The notes beneath the pieces are model-generated. The model searched no databases. It was not told the origin of the DNA and saw only the letters and a program-made list of their open reading frames with translations. 42,473 bases of DNA, taken from Caldisphaera sp046536515 (GTDB lineage Archaea; Thermoproteota; Thermoprotei_A; Sulfolobales; Acidilobaceae). Of this stretch, positions 8,557 through 18,156 are shown piece by piece. The stretch covers positions 1 through 42,473 of the forward strand of contig NZ_JAWDMQ010000007.1 of the NCBI RefSeq assembly GCF_046536515.1, given 5' to 3'. Numbering within the stretch: the first letter of the stretch is position 1; the number at the start of each line of letters is the position of its first letter. The translations under genes and the position numbers were made by a program.

Positions 8557-9948
8557 ATGGAGCATAAATGGATCCCTAATAGTTCAAATGAAATTAAAAA
8601 ATTAATGCTCGATTATATTGGAGTAAAAAGTGTTTCAGAGTTATATAATGATATTCCTAAAGAAGTCTTAATCAATGAAGAAATATGGGATAATTTAGAT
8701 ATCGGTAGAAAAAGACCCATGGATGAAATAGAGGTAATAAAAGAAATTGATGATGTTTTGAATAACAATCTAATATTTAAAGATTCAAGACAATTTATCG
8801 GAGGGGGTGCTTGGCCTCATTATATTCCAGCCGCAGTACAATATTTGGCAGAAAGAGGAGAACTGCTAACAGCTTACACTCCATACCAACCAGAAATTAG
8901 CCAAGGATTATTACAAATACTGTTTGAATATCAAAGCCTTATGGCAGATATATTAGAAATGGAAGTAGTAAATGCAAGCATGTACGATATGGCAAGTTCT
9001 TTAGGGGAAGCTTTTCTTATGTCCCATAGAATAAACAATAAAAAGAAAATATTAATTCCCGAAACAATAAATCCTTTCCATTTATCTGTTGCAAAAAGCT
9101 ACACAACGCCCAATAACATATCATTAATTACCTATAAAGTTGACCCTGAAACAGGTTATGCAGACATAGAAGATTTAAAAAATAAATCGGACAATATTTC
9201 CGCTATATACTTAGAATATCCTTATCAATATACGGGAATCATTGATATTAATGCTAGGTCTATTAGTGAAATTGCTCATGAAAAAAATGCTTTATTTATA
9301 ATGGGAGTAAATCCGACAAGTCTTATGATATATAAGACGCCTGGAGAATTAGATGCAGACATTTGTGTAGGTGAAGGACAACCATTAGGTTTAGGTCTTA
9401 ACTTTGGCGGGCCATATCTTGGCATTTTTGCAACAAAATGGAATGCTGAATTTGTAAAACAAATGCCGGGCAGGCTTATAGGTATGACTACAACAATAGA
9501 TGGCTCATCAAGAGCTTTTACGATGATCATGCAAACAAGAGAGCAGCATATAAGAAGATCTAAAGCAACTAGCAACATAACAACTAACTCAGGACTTAGT
9601 GCTATGATAGCAACATTTTATGTTTCTTTGCTGGGAAAGAAAGGCCTTAAAGACGTAGCAGAAGCAACTTGGTATAGAAGTCATTATGCTTCTAAACAGC
9701 TAAGTAAAATGGGCTTTAAAGCTCCTTTATTCAAAGGAGAGTTTTTCGGAGACTTTGTAATTGATATTAAAACAAATTTTGAAAAAATAAGAAACTTAAT
9801 GATAAAAGAGGGATTATTATTTGGAATTCCATTAAGTAAGTACGTAACTTGGGCAAAAGATTCTTGGGGATTATTAAGTTTTACTGAAGTCCACTCTAAA
9901 TCCGATATAGATTTTCTTTTAGGAAAATTGGAAGAATTGAATAGGTGA
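8557..9948 (+). CDS. gcvPA: Glycine dehydrogenase (decarboxylating) subunit 1
   Basis: The protein has 463 residues, the normal size for the N-terminal half of the split P-protein of the glycine cleavage system. GcvPA and GcvPB form an (alphabeta)2 PLP enzyme that decarboxylates glycine and passes the aminomethyl group to lipoyl-GcvH. Family features include FIGGGAWPHYIPAAVQYL, the YTPYQPEISQGLLQ segment, QSLMADILEMEVVNASMYD and LNFGGPYLG. The start ATG has AGGGGAT upstream. It is followed at once by gcvPB in the same operon. GcvT, GcvH and lipoyl enzymes are not in the window. Confidence 0.93.
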   Translation: MEHKWIPNSSNEIKKLMLDYIGVKSVSELYNDIPKEVLINEEIWDNLDIGRKRPMDEIEVIKEIDDVLNNNLIFKDSRQFIGGGAWPHYIPAAVQYLAERGELLTAYTPYQPEISQGLLQILFEYQSLMADILEMEVVNASMYDMASSLGEAFLMSHRINNKKKILIPETINPFHLSVAKSYTTPNNISLITYKVDPETGYADIEDLKNKSDNISAIYLEYPYQYTGIIDINARSISEIAHEKNALFIMGVNPTSLMIYKTPGELDADICVGEGQPLGLGLNFGGPYLGIFATKWNAEFVKQMPGRLIGMTTTIDGSSRAFTMIMQTREQHIRRSKATSNITTNSGLSAMIATFYVSLLGKKGLKDVAEATWYRSHYASKQLSKMGFKAPLFKGEFFGDFVIDIKTNFEKIRNLMIKEGLLFGIPLSKYVTWAKDSWGLLSFTEVHSKSDIDFLLGKLEELNR

Positions 9949-9953
9949 TAATT

Positions 9954-11510
9954 ATGTTTAAACAAGCTAAATGGGATGAGCCCCTCATATATGAATTAGG
10001 GAGTGGAAAGGAAGGAATTAGATTTAAAGAGATAAACGAAGAATTCAAAAAAATTTTAGGAGAAATATCAATACCTGCTGAAATGAAAAGAGAAAGAGAT
10101 CCTAACTTACCTGAACTTAGTGAAGTCGAAGTTATAAGACATTATACCAGACTTTCAGAGATGGCGTATGGTGTAGACTTAGGTCCAGTACCTTTAGGCA
10201 GTTGTACAATGAAATATAATCCAAAAATATCATTAAAATTATCTACAGATATAAGGCTAAGTTCGATTCACCCCTTACAGCCTGATTCAACAATTCAAGG
10301 ATTATTGAAAGCAATGTATGAGTTACAAAATTGGCTTGCATCGATAACAGGCATGGATATCTGCACATTACATCCTGCAGCAGGCGCTCAAGGAGAATTA
10401 AGTGGAGTTTTAATTATAAGAAAATATCATGAACTTAAAAATAATCTAAATAAGGATGAAATAATTATACCAGACTCAGCACATGGTACAAACCCTGCAA
10501 GCGCAGCAATGGCAGGATTTAAGACTGTAGAGATACCAACTGATGATTCAGGTAACATGGATTATAATGCTTTCTTATCATCACTATCAGATAAAACAGC
10601 TGGCCTAATGATAACAAATCCAAGCACATTAGGATTGTTCGAAGAAAAAATAATTGATGTTGCGAAGGCTGTTCACGATAAGGATGGATTATTATACTAT
10701 GATGGTGCAAATTTAAATGGAATATTAGGAAAAGCTAGACCTGGAGATATAGGATTTGATATTGCTCATTTAAATTTACATAAAACCTTTTCAGCCCCCC
10801 ATGGAGGTGGAGGTCCTGGATCAGGTCCAGTCTGTATAAAGGATCGTAAAGTTAAAGAAAATATAATGCTTCATGATTTATTGCCTGGACCCATAGTCGA
10901 ATATGATAAAAACGATGGAATGTACAAAATAAAATGGCCAGGTAAATATAGTCCTGGTTTGATGAAATCATTCTTTGGTAATGTACAACAGCTAATATGG
11001 ACATATACATATATACTAAGCCTCGGCCCGCAAGGCTTAAGAGAAGCAGGCGAAATGGCAGTTATAAATACAAATTATTTTATAAAATTAATGAAAGATT
11101 CAAAAGGATATTCAATACCATATGGCAGCAATAGATATAGAAAGCATGAAGTTGTATTAAGTGCAGAGCCCTTGCATGAAGAAACAGGTGTTACGGCAGA
11201 AGACATTAGTAAGGGTTTATTAGACTCTGGATTCTATGCTCCAACAATCTATTTCCCATTAATTGTGAAGGAAGCATTAATGACAGAATTTACTGAGAGT
11301 GAGACAAAGGAGAATATAGAAAGCTTTGCTAAGAGATTAAAAGAAATTGAAAATATAGCAAGAAAAGATCCAAACGAACCAAAGAAATGGCCATTAAATA
11401 CTTCTGTTGGAAGAATAGACATGGTAAAAGCTAATCATCCAAAAACTGTTACACCCACATATAGGGTTTATTATCTAAGATCAAAAGGATTGATAGGTCC
11501 TTTGCATTAA
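9954..11510 (+). CDS. gcvPB: Glycine dehydrogenase (decarboxylating) subunit 2
   Basis: The protein has 518 residues and is the PLP-carrying half of the split P-protein. The cofactor lysine is Lys277 in NLHKTFSAPHGGGGPGSGP; upstream are GSCTMKYNP and LHPAAGAQGELSG, all diagnostic. I chose the ATG at 9954 because AGGTGAT, which overlaps the gcvPA stop, sits five bases before it; the GTG at 9945 would lack such a site. It works with GcvPA to split glycine into CO2 and a methylene unit. Confidence 0.93.
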   Translation: MFKQAKWDEPLIYELGSGKEGIRFKEINEEFKKILGEISIPAEMKRERDPNLPELSEVEVIRHYTRLSEMAYGVDLGPVPLGSCTMKYNPKISLKLSTDIRLSSIHPLQPDSTIQGLLKAMYELQNWLASITGMDICTLHPAAGAQGELSGVLIIRKYHELKNNLNKDEIIIPDSAHGTNPASAAMAGFKTVEIPTDDSGNMDYNAFLSSLSDKTAGLMITNPSTLGLFEEKIIDVAKAVHDKDGLLYYDGANLNGILGKARPGDIGFDIAHLNLHKTFSAPHGGGGPGSGPVCIKDRKVKENIMLHDLLPGPIVEYDKNDGMYKIKWPGKYSPGLMKSFFGNVQQLIWTYTYILSLGPQGLREAGEMAVINTNYFIKLMKDSKGYSIPYGSNRYRKHEVVLSAEPLHEETGVTAEDISKGLLDSGFYAPTIYFPLIVKEALMTEFTESETKENIESFAKRLKEIENIARKDPNEPKKWPLNTSVGRIDMVKANHPKTVTPTYRVYYLRSKGLIGPLH

Positions 11511-11511
11511 T

Positions 11512-12105
11512 TCATATTAATATTTTTAAAAACATGAGGTATATCCATGTTACATGAACTATAGAAGATCCTATTAAACCTAATTTTTTAGCTGTAAATG
11601 ATAAAAACAGACCTACTATAAATGCTGCAATCACTAAAATTAAATTTAATGATACTGAATGAACTATTCCATAAAGCACTGCAGCGTAAATCCAATTAAT
11701 TTTTAAATCATTTTCTAATATAATGTGCTGTAGCAATCCCCTCCAATAAGCTTCCTCCATTACACCAATTAGTGCAAGAAGAAAAATACTTAGTAAACCT
11801 TTTGGTACTAACTCATAAACATATAAAACTTCCCCTTCTAATCCAAGTCTTGTTGATATAATATTTCCACCATAGAATACAAAGTAAAGCATTATTGCAA
11901 TACTCAACGAAGAAAGCAAGCATATTGCATTACAACTTTTATATTTTTCTCTAACATCTTTTTTGGTTAATGATATTACACCAAGTATACTCGTTGAGGT
12001 TGCCATAGCATAAATAAAATGAGAACTTAAAACATCAAAAGTTAAATACCAAAGAATCCATGGAAGTATTATCATAAATATATCAAATAATGATATCTTC
12101 TTCAA
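11512..12105 (-). CDS. CPBP-family intramembrane metalloprotease
   Basis: This is a 197-residue polytopic membrane protein (about six hydrophobic segments) with the CPBP/Rce1 motifs: EEAYWRG (motif 1, the catalytic Glu pair and Arg), a His in YGIVHSV (motif 2) and SSIVHVTWIYLMF (motif 3). These proteases cleave within or near the membrane. Prokaryotic members include CAAX-type processing enzymes and bacteriocin self-immunity proteins, so the target is unknown. It ends two bases after the convergent gcvPB stop and starts right behind the orphan ORF at 12107-12493 on the same strand. Confidence 0.8.
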   Translation of the reverse strand: MKKISLFDIFMIILPWILWYLTFDVLSSHFIYAMATSTSILGVISLTKKDVREKYKSCNAICLLSSLSIAIMLYFVFYGGNIISTRLGLEGEVLYVYELVPKGLLSIFLLALIGVMEEAYWRGLLQHIILENDLKINWIYAAVLYGIVHSVSLNLILVIAAFIVGLFLSFTAKKLGLIGSSIVHVTWIYLMFLKILI

Positions 12106-12106
12106 T

Positions 12107-12493
12107 TCATATACCTCCTGCTATTATTATATTTAAAAAATGAACTACTCCGCTTGCATGACTAGACATCTTATCTCTTAACAAATATTTTCCACGTCTT
12201 ATCGGAGACTTATTATGCATACCTTTAGAATAGGGTATGTAATGAAGAGTTTTCATATATGAAGGCCTTCTTAATAGTACCGAACTCTCATTTATAATAT
12301 TTAGAGAATCATTATTATAGCAACCTGCTACCCAACAGTAATTGAGAGGCAGAAATACTCTATCAGAAAGCGTTGACCCTTCTTTTATATAATCATTATT
12401 AGCACATGTTTTCGAATTATTTCTAGGAATTAACTTCATTATTTGCAAATAGTTGTAGTAATGAGCGTAAACTGAATGTGATCTTTCATCCAA
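12107..12493 (-). CDS. Small basic hypothetical protein beside an IS605-type element
   Basis: A 128-codon frame on the minus strand runs from TTG 12493 to one base before the CPBP gene. The product is basic, rich in Tyr, His and Asn, has no membrane segment and matches no family I know. Its start lies five bases beyond the right end of the transposon-like element at 12499-12800, whose GGAGGAGGT is an ideal ribosome binding site for it. The frame also stays open back into that element. It could be a 5'-truncated remnant of a longer gene cut by the insertion, or a spurious frame. Confidence is limited. Confidence 0.35.
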   Translation of the reverse strand: MDERSHSVYAHYYNYLQIMKLIPRNNSKTCANNDYIKEGSTLSDRVFLPLNYCWVAGCYNNDSLNIINESSVLLRRPSYMKTLHYIPYSKGMHNKSPIRRGKYLLRDKMSSHASGVVHFLNIIIAGGI

Positions 12494-12496
12494 TCT

Positions 12497-12800
<304 letters not shown>

Positions 12801-12936
12801 CATAGCTATATCTATTTTTGATAACTATAAAAATGTTTCTATAAACTATCCATCCATAAGATTAAAACTTTAGACATTTAACTAAGTTAAGTACAACAAA
12901 AATATTAATAGATATTATCTATTTTATTTAAAACAT

Positions 12937-13118
12937 CTAACCTTTTCCCTGCCCTGAAAGTTGCTTTTTTTCCCAGATCCCTGGGACTCGGGGATACGTA
13001 GAGACTTAAGGCATTCTCCTTTGGGGACTCGTTTTATTATACAATACTTTTAAAAATCAGGATTTAAACATTTTTACCCTGCCTCTAGAAGGGACAGGGC
13101 TTGTCTTTTGCTTTGTCA
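12937..13118 (-). mobile_element. Degenerate TnpB-less IS605-type element
   Basis: On the minus strand it begins TGACAAAGCAAAAGACAAGCC (13118), close to the TGATAAAGCGAACGACAAGC left end of copy 1. It ends CTTTCAGGGCAGGGAAAAGG (about 12940), a decayed version of the common right end. The interior is shortened and diverged. It lies 136 bp from copy 1 in the same orientation and just behind the 3' end of the GH57 gene. The 136 bp between the two elements (12801-12936) shows nothing. Confidence 0.65.
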
Positions 13119-13139
13119 ATGTTTCATTTTTCTACATTT

Positions 13140-15548
13140 TTAAGGGAATCTTATCTTTAAATAACTAGAAATAATTTTATATTGGTAAATTAAAGATTTT
13201 ATTAAATCACTTTCTGATGAAATTAAATGTCTTAAAATGTTGTTTCTTAAATAAATAAACTTATTTTGTGCATCCCATAAATATTCAAGGGGAATATCAA
13301 GTTCTTTTGAAATTTTTAAAAGTCTTTGCAACATACTAATAGAATTTATATCTTGGGGGTTTTGTATTAAAAAGTCTAATAACTTTTCTATTTTTTCTTT
13401 AATTAATTTGTGAACCAAATCATCTATACTTACTTCTAAATTTTTAGACCATTGTATTATTTGCTCTAATCTGTTGAAATCTATAATTTCTTGTTCTAAA
13501 ATTTCTAGAATTGATTTTTCAAGCTCAAACTGTAAAAGCAATTCAAACACTTTGGGATAATTTAGGTTAAGGCTTCTTACATATTCCATAGCTGGTAAGT
13601 AATTGTTATAAAGCAATTCATATTGTCTTGCAAGTTCGATAACTGATGAATCCAGCACATGATCCATAATAAATTTCTGATCGTTTTTTAATAGATTGTT
13701 CAGGTTAAAGTAATTAGGATAAAAAGTTTTCTGTATTATGTCAATTATATCAGGTAATAGCCCATTATTAAAGTACTCTGTTACAGAATTCTCAAATTCT
13801 ATATACGATTTTTGGTCTACTAATATCTTTGCACCAGCATGTAAGTTATACCATCCATAATATATAGATGAAAACATAATTGGTGTGCTTCTCCAAGTAA
13901 TTTTAGAAATTAATGTTGCTATCCCAGTAATTACCTTAGCTCTTCCAAGTTCCATTTTTTTATAGGGGCCTAGAATTATTTTATAAGAATAGTAATCGTT
14001 TTCATTTGATATCATTTCAAAAAGTAACCTCATAGCATAGCTTGCACATACTTTTTCTGGTGTCATTAAAGAAGGGTTAACTTCTTTTTCATAAATTTCT
14101 TTGCCATTATTGTATCTAGGGTTATTTGATTTTGCATCTTTTAATATACTTAAAAATTGATCTTCTATTTTTGTATTAGATAATTCTTCTATTAACTGTA
14201 TAACTCTTTTTGCAAATCTAAGCGATTGAATTGGTTCAGGTCTATATATATCCTCAAAAAACCACGCATCACTTGATTGCATTAAAATAGAATTTTTAGA
14301 TATTTCCATTAATTTGAGAAAATCAACTATCTTGTTTTCTTCTCCTTTGATAACAAAACTTTCAACAAAGTTGGATACATTTTCAGCTTTGTAATCATAA
14401 AAAACATCTACATAATTTAATATGGCTTTGTTTATATCATTTGATACTTTAGGACCGATGTTTTGAATAGTTGTTTCAGCCATATCTCTTAGCCAATCTA
14501 TAGATTTTCTTAAGGGAGTTCTCCATTCTTGAGTCCAGCCAGGCACGATATCTGACGCGCATCCGCAATTAGATCTCCATCTTTCAATACCGTGAGGGCA
14601 GCTCCATGAAGTGTTTTCATTTATTATCACATCGCTTGTTGGTTTAAAAGTTGAATAAAAATAACTATAATTTGTTATATTAATTCCATAAGAATCTATA
14701 ATAGACAATGCTTTTGCTAGTTCTTCTTCACCCTTTGGCTTATGATGTCCATAGGTTTCTCCGTCAGTAGCTATGCTAACTAATTGAGGTTTTTCTGAGT
14801 TATCAAAAGATTCAATCAATTTCCTAGCAAAGAGTTCTCCACTCTTAAGTAAGTCTCCAAACGCTACTAATCCTGATAGCCATCTATTATAAAATATAAC
14901 ACCAATGGAATTACCAGATGGTAGTAAAGCTTTATATGCTTTTTTAGTATCTAAAGAATTTTCGCTAACTTCTTCAAACTTATCATTAATTTTTACTGAT
15001 TTTGCTTGATGGGGGCTTAATATTACAAATTTTATTCCATAGTCATAAAGGATTTCTAGCGTCAAATTATCTACAGCAGCTTCAGGAAGCCAAAATCCTT
15101 CAGGATATCTATCGAATGTTTTTTCAAAAAATTTTATACCCCAATATATATCTCTTTCTCTATCTTCTTTTGATGAAAGAGGCATTATTATATGTGCATA
15201 GGGCTGGGCTATAGCATTTCCGTGACCAGAAAGTTTGGATGAAGATTCTTTGTCTGCTTCTACTATTAAATTATATAATTTACTGTATTTTTCTTTTAAA
15301 TAAGACAATAGTAATGGACCAAAAGAAAAAGTTATCTTTTCATAGTTATTTACAACATCTTCAATAGTTTCTCCGTCTTTTAATCTTGCGTAGGCATTCG
15401 GTAAATAGGATTCCTTGGTTATTTTATCATTCCAATCATGATAAGGTCTAGAAGTTATATCTAAGTCTATTTCTAAAATCCATGGATTGAAACGAGGCGG
15501 CTGATAAAAGTGACCGAATATTGTTATATATTTTTCATCTTTTTCCAC
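13140..15548 (-). CDS. Glycoside hydrolase family 57 protein with DUF3536-type C-terminus
   Basis: This is an 802-residue cytoplasmic protein (no signal peptide). The N-terminal GH57 domain shows all conserved regions: GHFYQPP (His13), GHGNAIAQ (108-115), WLPE with Glu156 as catalytic nucleophile, and ATDGETYGHH with Asp262 as acid/base. The remaining ~500 residues are helical, matching the long C-terminal domain of the GH57/DUF3536 type. GH57 enzymes act on alpha-glucans (amylase, branching enzyme, 4-alpha-glucanotransferase, amylopullulanase); activity of this subtype is not settled. The start GTG 15548 follows GGGGT by five bases. Its upstream region is one of two copies of a ~235 bp conserved leader segment. 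Confidence 0.88.
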   Translation of the reverse strand: MEKDEKYITIFGHFYQPPRFNPWILEIDLDITSRPYHDWNDKITKESYLPNAYARLKDGETIEDVVNNYEKITFSFGPLLLSYLKEKYSKLYNLIVEADKESSSKLSGHGNAIAQPYAHIIMPLSSKEDRERDIYWGIKFFEKTFDRYPEGFWLPEAAVDNLTLEILYDYGIKFVILSPHQAKSVKINDKFEEVSENSLDTKKAYKALLPSGNSIGVIFYNRWLSGLVAFGDLLKSGELFARKLIESFDNSEKPQLVSIATDGETYGHHKPKGEEELAKALSIIDSYGINITNYSYFYSTFKPTSDVIINENTSWSCPHGIERWRSNCGCASDIVPGWTQEWRTPLRKSIDWLRDMAETTIQNIGPKVSNDINKAILNYVDVFYDYKAENVSNFVESFVIKGEENKIVDFLKLMEISKNSILMQSSDAWFFEDIYRPEPIQSLRFAKRVIQLIEELSNTKIEDQFLSILKDAKSNNPRYNNGKEIYEKEVNPSLMTPEKVCASYAMRLLFEMISNENDYYSYKIILGPYKKMELGRAKVITGIATLISKITWRSTPIMFSSIYYGWYNLHAGAKILVDQKSYIEFENSVTEYFNNGLLPDIIDIIQKTFYPNYFNLNNLLKNDQKFIMDHVLDSSVIELARQYELLYNNYLPAMEYVRSLNLNYPKVFELLLQFELEKSILEILEQEIIDFNRLEQIIQWSKNLEVSIDDLVHKLIKEKIEKLLDFLIQNPQDINSISMLQRLLKISKELDIPLEYLWDAQNKFIYLRNNILRHLISSESDLIKSLIYQYKIISSYLKIRFP

Positions 15549-15666
15549 CGCAGACCCCGTCCTAAGGATATGAAGTTAAGCATAAATATCTTTGTAAACA
15601 TAAAACGCTTTGTTATGTTTCCTAAAGCAAAATAAATGCAATTATAAACATAGCTTATGAATTAAC
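15549..15666 (-). ncRNA. Candidate structured 5' leader of the GH57 gene
   Basis: The ~118-nt leader predicted from the TATA position opens with GTTAATTCATA (15666-15656) and later carries TATGCTTAAC (15584-15575), which pair as a closing stem (with a small bulge). Inside, AGCTAT/ATAATT is a weak second stem and GCTTT..AAAGC a third. The same three stems occur in the leader at 22836-22961, where the second is perfect. This suggests a three-way-junction RNA, possibly a riboswitch or protein-binding leader. It is inferred from two copies only. Confidence 0.4.
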
Positions 15667-15683
15667 GAGAGGTATTGGTAGGT

Positions 15684-15693
15684 AAAATATAAA
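15684..15693 (-). promoter_or_regulatory. TATA box for the GH57 transcript
   Basis: TTTATATTTT on the minus strand aligns with TTTAAATA in the second copy. A start about 26 bases downstream falls at about 15662-15666, where the outer stem of the predicted leader begins. Confidence 0.5.
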
Positions 15694-15824
15694 CAACTTG
15701 AAGGGGAAATGAATGTTTTTATGAATAAACTGAATTTCAAAGCCCAGTTATTAAGAATAGGGTAGTTTACATTAAATTCTATTTTTTACATTATTATTAG
15801 CTAAAATATCTTATATGAAAAAGG

Positions 15825-15835
15825 TTTTTATATTT
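15825..15835 (+). promoter_or_regulatory. TATA box of pgk-gap
   Basis: TTTTTATATTT is centred about 38 bases before the GTG at 15868. The expected start near 15857 leaves a leader of only about ten bases, typical of crenarchaeal promoters. Confidence 0.5.
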
Positions 15836-15867
15836 CGGTTTTTTAATATTTCACAGGGTTAATATGG

Positions 15868-17109
15868 GTGAGTGGAGTGGCAATTTCTTATAATGGAAAG
15901 AATATAGCAACGTTAGACGATGTAGATCTTACAAACAAAAAAGTGCTGGCTAGGATAGATATAAACTCTCCCATAAAGAATAATGAAATAATGGATACTA
16001 GCAGAATTAGATCTCATGTTAAAACTATAAAAGAGCTAGTAGAATTAGGCTCTAAACTAGTAATCATGAGCCATCAAGGTAGGCCAGGTGAAAGTGATTT
16101 CATATCATTAAGAAAACATTCAGAAATTTTATCTAAAATGTTAGGATTTAACGTTGAATTTATTAGCGATATAACTGGTCCCGAAGCGAGAAAAAGAATA
16201 GCAACTTTAGAGGTAGGGGAAGTTTTGGTTTTAGAAAACACAAGATTTTTATCTGAAGAAAACATAGAGATGCCATTTGAGCAACTAATAGAAACAAATT
16301 TTGTAAGAAAATTATCGCCTTTATTTAATTACTATATAGGAGACGCATTCGCAAGTTCTCATAGAAGTCAAGCTAGCATTGCAGGTTTTCCATTAGTTAT
16401 TCCTGGAGTAGCTGGAAGAGTTATGGAAGATGAAATAAAAGGTTTATCTAAGGCTCTTCATGGAGAAAGGCCTAGAACATTTTTTATAGGAGGAGCAAAA
16501 CTTAATGACGCCATTAAAATTATAGATCATATAGTAAAATCAAACAAGGCCGATTACATATTAACAGGAGGTTTGGTTTCTTTGTTAATTTTAAAGGCTA
16601 AGGGATTTAATATAGGAAATGCTGAAAAAATAATAAATGAAAAGTTCGGCCATCTAATTCCAGAAGCTAAAGCTTTGCTGAATTATGAAAATATAATCGT
16701 TCCAGATGATTTTGTTTCTGAAATCAACAATGAAATAGAAATAGTTAATGCTAAAGGAATAAAAGGATCTGCAAAGGACATTGGGCCAGAAACTATAAGC
16801 AAGTATAGTGATATTTTAAAGAATTCTAAAACCATAGTCATGAGAGGCCCTGCAGGAGTTATTGAAGATGAAAGATTTAAAATAGGAACAATAAAAATAG
16901 CTGAAGCATCCCTTAATAGCAATGCGTATGTAATATTTGGAGGTGGTCATTTTATTTCAATATTGGATGATTTATCGCCATTTCTTAGAAAGAAAATTGG
17001 ATATATTAGCACGGGCGGTGGAGCTGTTGTATATTTCCTATCTGGAGAGAGAATGCCAGGAATCGAGGCTTTAACAATATCTTATGAAAAATTCTTTAAA
17101 GGGATATAA
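15868..17109 (+). CDS. pgk: Phosphoglycerate kinase
   Basis: The protein has 413 residues, normal for archaeal PGK, which interconverts 1,3-bisphosphoglycerate plus ADP with 3-phosphoglycerate plus ATP. Signatures include VLARIDINSPI with the substrate-binding Arg/Asp region, SHQGRPGESDF, LENTRFLSEE, DAFASSHRSQAS, GGAKLNDAIKIID, MRGPAGVIED, and the nucleotide-binding STGGGAVVYFLSGE near the C-terminus. The start is GTG 15868; a GTG nine bases on (15877), preceded by GGTGAG, is an alternative. It is followed by gap with a one-base gap, so the two successive enzymes of the lower glycolytic/gluconeogenic pathway are one operon. Confidence 0.95.
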   Translation: MSGVAISYNGKNIATLDDVDLTNKKVLARIDINSPIKNNEIMDTSRIRSHVKTIKELVELGSKLVIMSHQGRPGESDFISLRKHSEILSKMLGFNVEFISDITGPEARKRIATLEVGEVLVLENTRFLSEENIEMPFEQLIETNFVRKLSPLFNYYIGDAFASSHRSQASIAGFPLVIPGVAGRVMEDEIKGLSKALHGERPRTFFIGGAKLNDAIKIIDHIVKSNKADYILTGGLVSLLILKAKGFNIGNAEKIINEKFGHLIPEAKALLNYENIIVPDDFVSEINNEIEIVNAKGIKGSAKDIGPETISKYSDILKNSKTIVMRGPAGVIEDERFKIGTIKIAEASLNSNAYVIFGGGHFISILDDLSPFLRKKIGYISTGGGAVVYFLSGERMPGIEALTISYEKFFKGI

Positions 17110-17110
17110 A

Positions 17111-18142
17111 ATGAAAAGCAAAGTAAAGGTAGCAATAAATGGTTTTGGTACCATTGGAAAAAGGATAGCTATAGCAGTTAATAAACAAGATGATATGATA
17201 GTCTCAGGTATAGTGAAGAAAAAACCTGATTATAATGCTTTATATGCAATAAGGTCTGGGATAGATGTTTATACAATATCAAACAAAGATATGGAATCTT
17301 TTAGAAAAAATGGAATAGAAGTTAAGGGAACTTTAAAAGATTTGATTAAAGAATCAGATATAATAGTTGATGCTACACCTGATGGTGTTGGTGAAACCTA
17401 TAAAGAACTATACAAAACCAATGGAATAAATTCAATTTTTCAAGGAGGAGAAGAAGCTAGTATAGCAGATATATCCTTTAATTCACTGTGTAATTACGAA
17501 GAAGCTTATGGTAAAAAAAGCATTAGAGTGGTATCATGTAATACTACAGGTCTGCTAAGAAGTATATGCGCTTTAAATCAAGTTTCAAAAATAGAGAAAG
17601 TGAATGCTGTCTTAATAAGAAGAGGGGCTGATCCTCAAGAAATTAAAAAAGGGCCTATTAACTCAATTGTTTTAAATCCTGTAAACTTACCCAGCCATCA
17701 TGCTTTAGACGTTAAATCTGTTATACCTTGGATAAATATATCGACAGCTGCGGTAGTAGTACCTACGACATTAATGCATGTGCATCATGTTACGATAAGA
17801 TTTAAAGATAAGGTAGAAAAGAACGATATCATAAATGCATTCCTCCAAGCACCAAGAATTATTCTTTTGGACACAAAGTTGTCTGATATACAGAGCACAG
17901 CTCAAATAATAGACTCTGCAAGGTTAACAAAGGAAAGAGGAGACGTAAATGAACTAGTCGTATTTATGGATTCAATAAGCATAGATGAAAATGAGCTTCA
18001 ATTTTTCCAAGCTGTACATCAAGAATCTATTGTAGTTCCTGAAAATATTGATGCGATCAGGGCATCTCTTGAAATTTCTACTAAATATGATTCTATATCA
18101 GAAACCGATAAGAAACTCGGGATAAACAAGTTACTCTACTAA
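17111..18142 (+). CDS. gap: Glyceraldehyde-3-phosphate dehydrogenase, archaeal type II
   Basis: This is a 343-residue NAD(P)-dependent phosphorylating GAPDH. It has the Rossmann motif NGFGTIGKRIA at 10-20, the catalytic Cys143 in SCNTTGLLR, and the archaeal RRGADPQEIKKGPINSIV and LPSHHALDVKSV segments. I chose the ATG at 17111, one base after the pgk stop. An upstream in-frame ATG inside pgk (17084) would add nine unrelated residues. In hyperthermophilic archaea this enzyme mostly works in the gluconeogenic direction, consistent with its pairing to PGK. Confidence 0.95.
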   Translation: MKSKVKVAINGFGTIGKRIAIAVNKQDDMIVSGIVKKKPDYNALYAIRSGIDVYTISNKDMESFRKNGIEVKGTLKDLIKESDIIVDATPDGVGETYKELYKTNGINSIFQGGEEASIADISFNSLCNYEEAYGKKSIRVVSCNTTGLLRSICALNQVSKIEKVNAVLIRRGADPQEIKKGPINSIVLNPVNLPSHHALDVKSVIPWINISTAAVVVPTTLMHVHHVTIRFKDKVEKNDIINAFLQAPRIILLDTKLSDIQSTAQIIDSARLTKERGDVNELVVFMDSISIDENELQFFQAVHQESIVVPENIDAIRASLEISTKYDSISETDKKLGINKLLY

Positions 18143-18156
18143 AATTAACACTATTC

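Larger units (their letters stand above)
15542..15770 (-). repeat. Conserved upstream segment, copy 1 (before GH57)
   Basis: Read on the minus strand from GTAAACTACCC (15770) to GGTGGAAAAAGATGAAAA (15542-15550 region), this aligns collinearly with 22732-22968. Strongest blocks: TTCAGTTTATTCA, CTTCAAGTTGTTTA, GCTATGTTTATA, ATTTATTTTGCTTTA, AAAGCGTTTTATGTTT and TTATGCTTAACTTC. Identity is roughly 70-75% by eye, including the TATA box and the first codons. There are no terminal inverted repeats. The rest of the 319-bp gap (15771-15867) holds only the pgk promoter. Confidence 0.85.
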
